Source: Methanospirillum sp. (GTDB lineage: Archaea > Halobacteriota > Methanomicrobia > Methanomicrobiales > Methanospirillaceae). From it: DNA of 7,195 nucleotides. Below the pieces are notes generated by a model. That model searched no databases, was not told the origin of the DNA, and saw nothing but the letters and a program-made list of their open reading frames with translations. Positions 1 to 6,004 of this stretch are shown here, piece by piece; the stretch's first letter is position 1, and every line of letters begins with the position of its first letter. The stretch lies in the NCBI GenBank assembly GCA_028695895.1, contig JAQVIE010000058.1, positions 1 to 7,195 on the forward strand, in the 5' to 3' direction. The position numbers were made by a program, and so were the translations under genes.

Positions 1-1
1 C

Positions 2-715
2 GTGATAGATCATCCGGAGATAAATGATCCAACGAATGAGTTTTCAGCCCGGACAGCCGGGGTCAGGGGTTTGTCTCTCTATGCACGGAGGACGATTTAT
101 CTTCTGAAGAAAGATGGTGATACACTTACTGTTGATCCGAATGCTCTTGATGAGATAAAGAATCTGGATAAGGAATCTCCTGTCTACTTGTTCGGGTTTA
201 CCTGGATCATCTGGTCTGTGTGTATTCCTTTCTTTAAGGAGCACGGTATCCGTCTTCATCTATCTGGAGGGACTCTGTTTCATGGGGGAGGATGGAAAAA
301 CCTCCAAAAAATCGCGGTAGATAAGGATTTTTTTACCAGAGAAATTCATGATATTCTGGGAATATCTTTGTACCGGATTTTTGATTTTTACGGCATGGCA
401 GAGCAGACAGGCATCATCTTTCCGGATTGTGAATGTGGATTCAAACATGTTCCATCGTGCGCAAAGATAATTATCCGGAATATACAGACATTAAAGCCCT
501 GTGGGAAGGGAGAGCGCGGACTGATTGAAGTGATGAGTATTCTCCCTACAAGTTATTATGGACAGGCTCTTTTAACCGAGGATACCGGAAGAATCATCGG
601 TTGGGATGGTTGCCCCTGTGGAAGAAGAGGAATGTTTTTTGAGTTTTTAAACCGGGTTCAGCGTGCTGAAATCCGGGGATGTGGCGATACCTTCAGGGTG
701 AATCATGGAAGATGA
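2..715 (+). CDS. LuxE-family acyl-protein synthetase, C-terminal part (5' end outside window)
   Basis: LuxE-type enzymes activate a carboxylic acid with ATP to an acyl-adenylate, take the acyl group onto a cysteine near their own C terminus, and hand it to LuxC. The visible 237 residues (numbered from the first codon, a GTG) carry the family hallmarks HGGGWK at 94-99, YGMAEQTG at 130-137, and a C-terminal RAEIRGCGDTF segment. Cys227 in that segment is the probable acyl-carrying residue, by analogy with bacterial LuxE. Family members run to about 350-370 residues, so the N-terminal part is missing because the window starts inside the gene; the GTG is probably not the true start. A possible metal site is formed by Cys143, Cys145, His149 and Cys153 with Cys204 and Cys206, the last two in a CPCGR motif; this is my inference. 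The stop lies 11 bases inside luxC, so the two are probably translationally coupled. The acid substrate cannot be read from the sequence. Confidence 0.88.
   Translation: MIDHPEINDPTNEFSARTAGVRGLSLYARRTIYLLKKDGDTLTVDPNALDEIKNLDKESPVYLFGFTWIIWSVCIPFFKEHGIRLHLSGGTLFHGGGWKNLQKIAVDKDFFTREIHDILGISLYRIFDFYGMAEQTGIIFPDCECGFKHVPSCAKIIIRNIQTLKPCGKGERGLIEVMSILPTSYYGQALLTEDTGRIIGWDGCPCGRRGMFFEFLNRVQRAEIRGCGDTFRVNHGR
696..701 (+). promoter_or_regulatory. Ribosome binding site of the luxC-like gene
   Basis: The motif GGGTGA ends three bases before the ATG at 705, inside the end of the luxE-like gene. GGTGA matches the downstream part of the archaeal/bacterial anti-Shine-Dalgarno complement (GGAGGTGATC), so the short gap is normal for this register. 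It supports the ATG at 705 as the start and reinitiation from the overlapping upstream gene. Confidence 0.6.
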
Positions 716-2000
716 AATCCAGATATATGCCGCGGGCTTTGTAGTTAAGGAGAGATATACAGATTCGTTTACCGGTTTAGTCAAGGAACTTGAGGAAAAT
801 CGCCGGCCCTTGTTTGATTGTCCGGATGAGATAATAATCCATCTTTTCGCACAATTCGGGAAAGAGATCATTAAGGATCCGTCTCTGATGTCTATTCCGG
901 GTCTTTCTTACCTTTCGCTCTGGCTTCGGAGGGAAAATCTTCGTGCAATCTATCTGGTAAATTTCAAAAGAGAGCCAGGTACAAAGGATCCTATCCTGGT
1001 TGATTCCCGGATTGAGATGATTTATGTTCCCAGGGGAGTTGTCTGTCATTGGATTGCAGGTAACATTCCGCTTCTTGGATTTTTCTCTCTGGTTCTGGCA
1101 ACTTTAGGGAAAAATGCCAGCATTCTAAAGATACATCCAAATGTTTACAAATTTCTCAACCTGTTATTACAGAAACTGGAGCAGGTAACTGTTACTATTG
1201 ACGGGATGTCATATTCCGGGAGCATAATTACTTCAGCGGTTTCATTGGTTTCCTTCCCTGGAAGAAATGAAAACATGAGTCGGGACTTTTCTTTATCTGC
1301 AGATTGCAGGGTAATTTACGGGAGTGATGAAGCTGTGAAGGCAATATCCTGTCTCCCACATCAGGTCCATGCCGACACTATTGTTTATGGGCCGAAATAT
1401 TCTTTCGCAGTTTTCGATAAAGAAACAATATTTTCACTGGATTTTCCTTTGATGCTGAAAGGACTTGCGCAGGACATTGTTCTCTATAATCAGGCAGCGT
1501 GTTCTTCGCCTCATACGATATTTTTTGAAACGGGTTCTGTTTCTCTTCAAGACATTGCAAGACAGTTGAAATCAGCTTTTCAAACTCTTCCGGAGAGAAT
1601 GTTTTATCCGGTGGATGAGGGAATTGCCATCCCGGTTATAAATATCCGGGCCCGATACCTGCTTGACAGTTCCAGGGATATTCTAATCCCAGATGATTTG
1701 AAATGGACTATCTGTATAAATGATACTATTTCTCTTGAGGAACCGGTTCAGGGAAGGTGTATCTTTATAAAAGAGGTCTCGAATATTGATCAGGTTCTTC
1801 CACTTGTTACCCGGAAGGTTCAGACGGTTGCCCTGGGGATGATTGATCATGAAAGGAAAGAAAGGTATGTCAAAGAACTTGCATACCGGGGAGTGGATAG
1901 GGTGATGACTCCAGGGACGATGCACGAATATACCCAGCCCTGGGATGGGATGCTTGGAGCCGGAAGAATGGTCAGGTGGATTGCGGTAAAGCATCACTAA
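705..2000 (+). CDS. LuxC-family acyl-CoA/acyl-protein reductase (aldehyde-forming)
   Basis: This 431-residue protein matches the LuxC family, which belongs to the aldehyde dehydrogenase fold. It takes an acyl thioester, from acyl-CoA or acyl-LuxE, and reduces it with NADPH to a free aldehyde. The catalytic cysteine is Cys266 in the motif QAACSSP. The nucleotide-binding segment is AGNIPLLG around Asn120, followed by KNASILKIHP. The C-terminal block with TPGTMHEYTQPWDG is also typical. At 431 residues it is slightly shorter than luminous-bacterial LuxC (about 480) but looks complete. It overlaps the luxE-like gene by 11 bases, as expected for the two halves of a fatty-acid-reductase-like complex. 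The third component, LuxD thioesterase, and the luciferase genes are not seen, so the acyl source is probably a free acid activated by LuxE. The aldehyde is probably consumed by downstream enzymes rather than used for light. Confidence 0.9.
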   Translation: MEDEIQIYAAGFVVKERYTDSFTGLVKELEENRRPLFDCPDEIIIHLFAQFGKEIIKDPSLMSIPGLSYLSLWLRRENLRAIYLVNFKREPGTKDPILVDSRIEMIYVPRGVVCHWIAGNIPLLGFFSLVLATLGKNASILKIHPNVYKFLNLLLQKLEQVTVTIDGMSYSGSIITSAVSLVSFPGRNENMSRDFSLSADCRVIYGSDEAVKAISCLPHQVHADTIVYGPKYSFAVFDKETIFSLDFPLMLKGLAQDIVLYNQAACSSPHTIFFETGSVSLQDIARQLKSAFQTLPERMFYPVDEGIAIPVINIRARYLLDSSRDILIPDDLKWTICINDTISLEEPVQGRCIFIKEVSNIDQVLPLVTRKVQTVALGMIDHERKERYVKELAYRGVDRVMTPGTMHEYTQPWDGMLGAGRMVRWIAVKHH

Positions 2001-2459
2001 TATTTTGGTTTAGACCATGGTTTCATTAATTTCAAAGGCATATAATGTTGTAAGAAAAAAGATTTACTGGAAATTAAATTCATTTTTTATTGATAAAACA
2101 TTTAAACCACGAATATCCTATTCACAGAATGGAGAAAATTTAATAATATCTGGTATTTTTGAATCATTATCAAAGCACTGGATTTTTTATTTAGATATTG
2201 GTGGTTATCATCCCTATTCTGGGAGTAACGGAGTGTCTTCCTATTCCGGAGATCAAGATTTCTATTTGTCCACCTTCTGGTGCATTAGGTTCTCTGATAA
2301 TGGATGAATTAGTGATACAATCAAACGATAAAAGAATGGAATCTCTCACTATCCTGATTCTGACACTTCAGGATACCATTAATAAGTATGTTGCTGGGAG
2401 AACTATTGATTATATTTCAATGGACATAGAGGGTATGGAACTACCAGTTTTAGAATCGA

Positions 2460-2481
2460 TTGATTTTTCATTGATTTTTCA
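2460..2481 (+). repeat. Perfect tandem 11-base repeat inside the fkbM pseudogene
   Basis: TTGATTTTTCA occurs twice back to back (2460-2470 and 2471-2481). Eleven is not a multiple of three, yet the encoded stretch IDFSLIFQIVFCIE has the normal family spacing. It is therefore probably drift in AT-rich sequence rather than a recent insertion. Confidence 0.7.
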
Positions 2482-2596
2482 AATTGTATTCTGTATAGAA
2501 ACTACTCATTATTCAAAAAACAGAAAAAAAGAGAAAATAATGGACATATTAGATTTTTTGGAGAAAAAAGGAAAATTCATTTACACTAATACATAT

Positions 2597-2620
2597 ATTA
2601 ATACAATTATTAATACAATT
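2597..2620 (+). repeat. Perfect tandem 12-base repeat inside the fkbM pseudogene
   Basis: ATTAATACAATT occurs twice back to back (2597-2608 and 2609-2620) and gives the peptide INTI-INTI just before the C-terminal FVRKDVW. It keeps the reading frame and looks like a slippage duplication of four codons in a relaxed, AT-rich sequence. Confidence 0.75.
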
Positions 2621-2678
2621 TTTGTGCGTAAGGATGTTTGGTATCATAGATTATGTGTCGATATAATAATGAGATAAT

Positions 2679-3422
2679 ATGTTACTTAAAGGAAAAAATG
2701 CAGTAATTACTGGCTGTTTAAAAGGAATAGGTCACTCTACATTGGGCGTGTTTGCCCGCGAAGGTGCAAATATTTGGGCTTGTAGTCAGAATCCAGATCC
2801 ATCATTTGAATCACACATTTATGATCTTTCTTCACGATATGATATATGGATAAAACCTATTTATTTTGATTTGTCCGATCATGCACAGATAAAATTTGCT
2901 GCCCGAGAAATTCATAATGACAAAAAAACAATTGATATATTAGTAAATATAGCAGGAATGACTCGTGATTCCCTTTTTCATATGACAACCATAGATCAGA
3001 TGAAAGAGGTCTTCGAAATAAATTTTTTTTCCCCGATGTTATTTACTCAGTATCTATCAAAATACATGATTCGTCAGAGATCCGGATGTATAATAAATGT
3101 CTCTTCGATATCAGCGATTGATGGAAACCCAGGGCAGTTCTCATATACCTCAAGTAAAGCAGCATTATTAGTGGCTACGAAAACCTTATCCCGGGAATTG
3201 TCTTCTTTTGGAATTCGTGTCAATGCTTTGGCTCCCGGAGTAATTCTAACTGATATGATTAAAGGAATGCCTGATGATATATTCAAAAGTTTAATGAAAA
3301 AAAGTGATTTAAAACATGCAGGAAAACCTGAAGAAGTTTCAGATGTCATTGCCTTTTTATCGTCGGATCTTGCATCATATATTACTGGACAAATTATTCG
3401 GGTTGATGGAGGAATTGGATAA
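2679..3422 (+). CDS. Short-chain dehydrogenase/reductase (FabG-like), first of a tandem pair
   Basis: This 247-residue classical SDR has a Rossmann fold and probably reduces a carbonyl or oxidises a hydroxyl with NAD(P)(H). Visible motifs are the nucleotide-binding TGCLKGIG (11-18), NIAG (90-93, where NNAG is usual), catalytic Ser143, and YTSSK with Tyr156 and Lys160. The C-terminal SYITGQIIRVDGG is typical of FabG-like members. There is no signal peptide, so it should be cytoplasmic. The ATG lies one base after the stop of the fkbM remnant and has no good Shine-Dalgarno motif (the upstream bases are AT only apart from scattered G). Its translation may once have been coupled to fkbM. By eye about half of its residues match the next gene, including the unusual shared GANIWAC segment, so the two arose by duplication. 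The substrate is unknown; the context suggests a sugar or the aldehyde/ketol made by this cluster. G+C is lower than in luxC. Confidence 0.9.
   Translation: MLLKGKNAVITGCLKGIGHSTLGVFAREGANIWACSQNPDPSFESHIYDLSSRYDIWIKPIYFDLSDHAQIKFAAREIHNDKKTIDILVNIAGMTRDSLFHMTTIDQMKEVFEINFFSPMLFTQYLSKYMIRQRSGCIINVSSISAIDGNPGQFSYTSSKAALLVATKTLSRELSSFGIRVNALAPGVILTDMIKGMPDDIFKSLMKKSDLKHAGKPEEVSDVIAFLSSDLASYITGQIIRVDGGIG
3408..3412 (+). promoter_or_regulatory. Ribosome binding site of the second SDR gene
   Basis: GGAGG ends nine bases before the ATG at 3422, inside the last codons of the first SDR. It fixes the start at 3422 despite the 1-base overlap with the preceding stop. The same bases encode Gly-Gly of the conserved C-terminal DGG, so the signal is partly a by-product of coding. 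Confidence 0.55.
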
Positions 3423-4168
3423 TGATACGATTATTGCTAAATAAAAATGCTGTGCTGACCGGGTGTTCTCAGGGGATTGGTAGAGCAACATTGAGATTAT
3501 TTGCTGAACATGGTGCAAATATCTGGGCATGTGCAAGAAAACCTTCTGATGATTTTGAAAATATGGTACATGAATTATCAGATGCATATGCTGTGGAAAT
3601 TTGGCCGGTTTATTTTGATCTTACCAATTATTCCGATCTTAAAGAGGCAGTAAAAACAATTTCCTCCTCAAAAAGAAAAGTAGACATTCTCCTAAATAAT
3701 GCAGGTATTACGTATAATGCTCTTTTTATGATGTCATCTCTTTCAATGATGAGAGAAGTTTTTGAGGTGAATTTTTTCTCGCATCTGGTGCTTTCCCAAT
3801 ATATTGCGAAGATCATGATGAGGCAAAAAAGTGGTAGTATCATTAATATTTCTTCATCTGCAGGGATTGATGGAAATCCGGGCCGGTCAGTGTATGGGGC
3901 CAGTAAAGCTGCTATAATCTGTGCAACAAAATCAATGGCTTCAGAACTGGGTGAATTTGGGATCAGGGTCAATTCTATAGCTCCCGGAATTACCCAGACC
4001 AGAATGCTTTTAAGCATGACTGATAAAGTTATCAGTGAAACCCTTGAAAATACCGCATTAAAACGACTTGGAACTCCTGAAGATATTGGTCATACCGCTT
4101 TATTTCTAGCCTCTGATATGTCTTCATATCTCACCGGACAGGTTATCCGGGTAGATGGGGGAATGTAA
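3422..4168 (+). CDS. Short-chain dehydrogenase/reductase (FabG-like), second of a tandem pair
   Basis: This 248-residue classical SDR has all standard motifs: TGCSQGIG (13-20), NNAG (92-95), catalytic Ser145, YGASK with Tyr158 and Lys162, and the end SSYLTGQVIRVDGG. It uses NAD(P)(H) in the cytoplasm; the substrate is not evident. It is a clear paralogue of the upstream SDR, sharing GANIWAC, an FDL segment, EVFE-NFFS, GIRVN and IDGNPG. It keeps the consensus NNAG where the first copy has NIAG. The ATG overlaps the last base of the preceding stop codon, so the pair is probably co-translated. Two active copies could catalyse successive redox steps or form a hetero-oligomer; SDRs are usually dimers or tetramers. 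That is inference. G+C is nearer to the transketolase genes than to the fkbM remnant. Confidence 0.92.
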   Translation: MIRLLLNKNAVLTGCSQGIGRATLRLFAEHGANIWACARKPSDDFENMVHELSDAYAVEIWPVYFDLTNYSDLKEAVKTISSSKRKVDILLNNAGITYNALFMMSSLSMMREVFEVNFFSHLVLSQYIAKIMMRQKSGSIINISSSAGIDGNPGRSVYGASKAAIICATKSMASELGEFGIRVNSIAPGITQTRMLLSMTDKVISETLENTALKRLGTPEDIGHTALFLASDMSSYLTGQVIRVDGGM

Positions 4169-4187
4169 TCATTCATACTATTCATTC

Positions 4188-4217
4188 TGAAGAGGTAATC
4201 TTCAAAAAAATTGAAGA
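4188..4217 (+). promoter_or_regulatory. Leader with displaced Shine-Dalgarno motif and two alternative hairpins before the transketolase N-half
   Basis: In the 50-base gap after the second SDR, GAGGTAATC (4192-4200) closely resembles a strong ribosome binding site but ends far from the ATG: GAGGT stops 22 bases upstream of 4219. Three short segments can pair. TGAAGA (4188-4193) can pair with TCTTCA (4199-4204) around the loop GGTAA. Alternatively TCTTCAA (4199-4205) can pair with TTGAAGA (4211-4217) around the loop AAAAA. The two hairpins share the middle segment and exclude each other. The first would bury part of the ribosome binding site; the second would leave it free and fold out most of the spacer, bringing it close to the ATG. 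The pairing is visible in the sequence; the regulatory role is inference. Confidence 0.4.
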
Positions 4218-4218
4218 A

Positions 4219-5013
4219 ATGGCGTATCGGATGAGAAAAAAGACCCTTTATTTAGCTAACCGGGCAGGAAGTAAAGGTGCACATGTTGGATCAGCTTTGT
4301 CTATCATAGAAATAATGGCGGTATTATACGGAGAAATACTGAAGATTGATCCAAAAAATCCTCTCTGGAGTGAACGTGACCGGTTTATACTCAGCAAAGG
4401 TCATGGAAGTCTCGGGTATTATACCGCTCTGTGTGAAGCTGGCTTTTTAAGTGAAGAGGAACTCGGTACTTTTGAAGAAAATGGGGGAATATTGCCAGGC
4501 CAGCCCGTTATGAACATGGAAAAGGGAATTGAATTTTCCAGTGGTAGTCTGGGTCATGGATTATCTTTAGGAGTTGGAGTTGCTCTCGCATGTAAAAAAA
4601 ATCATATTAAATCTAATATTTATGTCTTAATGGGTGATGGGGAGTGTAATGAAGGAGCAGTCTGGGAAGCAGCAATGGCTGCAAAACAATTTCATTTATC
4701 ATCAATTACGGTAATTATTGATGCTAACGAGATGCAATCAGATGGTAGTTGCGCTGCTATTATGTGTGTGAATTATGGTTCCCTATGGGAAAGTTCCGGT
4801 TGGCAGGTATGTCATGTGAATGGGCATGATATTTGTTCCTTGTATAAGGTATTTAAAAAAGGAGCACAAGAAGAAAGACCCCGTGTCATTATCGCAAAAA
4901 CAATAAAAGGAAAAGGTGTCTCTTTTATGGAACATAATAATGCATGGCATCATAACAGGCTCTCTGATAAAGAATATCATAGGGCAATAGAAGAACTTGA
5001 TCTGTCCCGGTGA
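4219..5013 (+). CDS. Transketolase, N-terminal (thiamine diphosphate-binding) subunit
   Basis: This is the PP domain of a split transketolase, 264 residues, the usual length for such halves. Visible motifs are GAHVGSALS (20-28), SKGHGS (59-64, His62), GSLGHGLS (109-116, His113), and the thiamine diphosphate/Mg signature GDGE starting at 139 and closing with Asn170 in DANEMQSDG. The end contains KTIKGKGVS and a His-rich NNAWHHNRLS. With the C-half it moves a two-carbon ketol unit from a ketose to an aldehyde. The ATG at 4219 is the only ordinary start in reach, yet homologues usually have some six or more further residues of the first helix. The same frame is open upstream and reads IFKKIEE, which fits that helix, so a start at a non-standard codon (ATT 4210 or ATC 4198) cannot be excluded. 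It may serve central pentose metabolism, but its place in a glycan-type cluster suggests a dedicated enzyme. Confidence 0.92.
   Translation: MAYRMRKKTLYLANRAGSKGAHVGSALSIIEIMAVLYGEILKIDPKNPLWSERDRFILSKGHGSLGYYTALCEAGFLSEEELGTFEENGGILPGQPVMNMEKGIEFSSGSLGHGLSLGVGVALACKKNHIKSNIYVLMGDGECNEGAVWEAAMAAKQFHLSSITVIIDANEMQSDGSCAAIMCVNYGSLWESSGWQVCHVNGHDICSLYKVFKKGAQEERPRVIIAKTIKGKGVSFMEHNNAWHHNRLSDKEYHRAIEELDLSR
5009..5013 (+). promoter_or_regulatory. Ribosome binding site of the transketolase C-half
   Basis: GGTGA overlaps the stop codon of the N-half and lies six bases before the ATG at 5020. This supports that start and translational coupling, which would keep the two subunits in balance. Confidence 0.5.
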
Positions 5014-5019
5014 ACCGGA

Positions 5020-5991
5020 ATGATTTCCATTACTTCTTTAAATGCCAGGATATGGTCAAAGCTTGGTCCCCAGGGAACCTATGGAATTACTATGATGGAA
5101 CTTGGGAAAGAATATGATGATATCATGGTATTAACAGCTGATTTGTGTACTACTTCCGGACTTGACAGATTCCGTGAAGCATTTCCAGAAAAATTCTGTA
5201 ATGTGGGAATTGCTGAGCAAAATCTTATTGGAATTGCTGGAGGACTTGCCAAAGAAGGAAAAACTGTTTTTGCGTCTTCATTTGCGACCTTTATCGCGAT
5301 GCGCGCGTATGAACAGGTACGTCTGAATCTGGGATACATGGGTTTTAATGTGAAAGTGGTTGGCCTTGCTGCAGGATTTGCAATGGGGATGTTTGGAAAC
5401 ACTCATTATGGAATTGAAGACATAGCCCTAATGCGTGCAATTCCTGGTTTATGTGTCCTTTCTCCTGCAGATTGTTCTGAAGTCGTTAAGGCAATTTTCG
5501 CTGCAGCACAATATTCCGGTCCTGTTTATCTTCGCCTGACAGGGAGGATGAATTGCCCGGTTGTTTATAAAAATGATTATTTATTTGAAATTGGAAAGGC
5601 AATCTCCGTAAAAGAAGGCCATAACATCGCGATTATTTCCACGGGGTCCATGGTATATCAATCCCTCCAGGCGGCGAAAGAACTTGAACATGAAGGGATA
5701 TCCGCATCTGTCATAAATATGCATACTATAAAACCCCTTGACACTCACACTATCGACGAACTCTGTGGTAAAGTAAGTTTGTTTGTTACCATTGAGGAGC
5801 ATAGCATCATTGGGGGGCTTGCGGGAGCTGTTGCTGAACATCTTTGTTCAATCACATCCTCACCCAGATTAATCAGGATAGGAATCCCGGATGCCTTTCA
5901 GAGAGTTGGAGATTATGAATATCTCTTAGAACAGAATGGGTTAACCGGATCTAAAATTGCCGAAAGGATTAGATCTGAGTATTTCGTTTAA
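5020..5991 (+). CDS. Transketolase, C-terminal (pyrimidine-binding and C-terminal domain) subunit
   Basis: This 323-residue subunit supplies the Pyr domain and the regulatory C-terminal domain, completing the active transketolase with the upstream half. The key residue is Glu66 in VGIAEQN, which activates the aminopyrimidine ring of thiamine diphosphate. It is followed by FASSFATFIAMRAYEQVR, the substrate-region THYGIEDIALMRAIPG (His129), SPADCSE and GPVYLRLTGR. The C-terminal domain contains IISTGSMVYQSLQAA, the TIKPLD segment and TIEEHSIIGGLAGAV. All family landmarks are present, so it looks intact. The gap to the N-half is six bases. Split transketolases are common in archaea and also occur as specialised enzymes in glycan and natural-product clusters. 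The sequence does not show which ketose donor or aldehyde acceptor is used. The aldehyde-producing LuxE/LuxC pair in the same unit makes a non-standard acceptor conceivable. Confidence 0.93.
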   Translation: MISITSLNARIWSKLGPQGTYGITMMELGKEYDDIMVLTADLCTTSGLDRFREAFPEKFCNVGIAEQNLIGIAGGLAKEGKTVFASSFATFIAMRAYEQVRLNLGYMGFNVKVVGLAAGFAMGMFGNTHYGIEDIALMRAIPGLCVLSPADCSEVVKAIFAAAQYSGPVYLRLTGRMNCPVVYKNDYLFEIGKAISVKEGHNIAIISTGSMVYQSLQAAKELEHEGISASVINMHTIKPLDTHTIDELCGKVSLFVTIEEHSIIGGLAGAVAEHLCSITSSPRLIRIGIPDAFQRVGDYEYLLEQNGLTGSKIAERIRSEYFV

Positions 5992-6004
5992 TTTGTCTTA
6001 ATCA

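Larger units (their letters stand above)
2017..2677 (+). pseudogene. Broken FkbM-family methyltransferase gene (frameshift plus internal deletion)
   Basis: FkbM proteins are SAM-dependent O-methyltransferases, often found in glycan clusters. Frame 1 from ATG 2017 encodes the family N terminus, with SYSQNGENLIISG and the SAM motif YLDIGGYHPYSGSN. That frame stops at TGA 2305-2307. Homology continues in the next frame from about 2270: the first frame ends ...GDQDFYL and the second resumes PPSGALGSLIMDE, then TLQDTINKY, IDYISMDIEGMELPVLESIDF and VFCIETTHYS, to TAA at 2675. One base too many near 2269 explains the switch. The block that normally follows SNT (the GW-GI-VEP region, about 40 residues or more, carrying the acidic SAM ligand) is also missing between Asn (codon 2227-2229) and Gly (2230). 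The product is therefore very unlikely to bind SAM even if the frame were repaired. The gene is strikingly AT-rich: I counted 57 G+C in four sampled 60-base rows (24%), against 43-50% in rows from luxC. No clear ribosome binding site precedes it. A sequencing error could explain the frameshift but not the deletion. Confidence 0.8.

Noticed and set aside
2006..2017. Small inverted repeat TGGT-TTAG-ACCA before the fkbM start as an operator
   Set aside because: It is only four base pairs long and likely by chance.
2260..2275. Programmed ribosomal frameshift at the fkbM frame change
   Set aside because: There is no slippery heptamer or clear downstream structure, and the coding block missing just upstream points to decay rather than regulated frameshifting.
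2198..2677. Independent 159-codon gene in frame 2 starting at ATG 2198
   Set aside because: Its first 24 or so codons overlap the coding frame of the FkbM N terminus and resemble nothing; only from about 2270 does it match FkbM. It is the tail of the frameshifted gene, not a separate one.
2659..2678. TATA-like GATATAATAATG before the first SDR as an archaeal promoter
   Set aside because: It lies only about 12 bases from the ATG, too close for a TATA box at about -25 even with a leaderless transcript, and such strings are common in this AT-rich stretch.
3023..3034. T8C4 homopolymer run in the first SDR as a phase-variation switch
   Set aside because: The frame is intact and the encoded INFFSP fits the family; an eight-base T run is expected in AT-rich coding sequence and there is no second open state nearby.
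3628..4017. Long minus-strand open frame (129 codons) opposite the second SDR, and similar frames opposite luxC and the transketolase genes
   Set aside because: They mirror the codon structure of well-supported plus-strand genes and show no recognisable domain or start signal.
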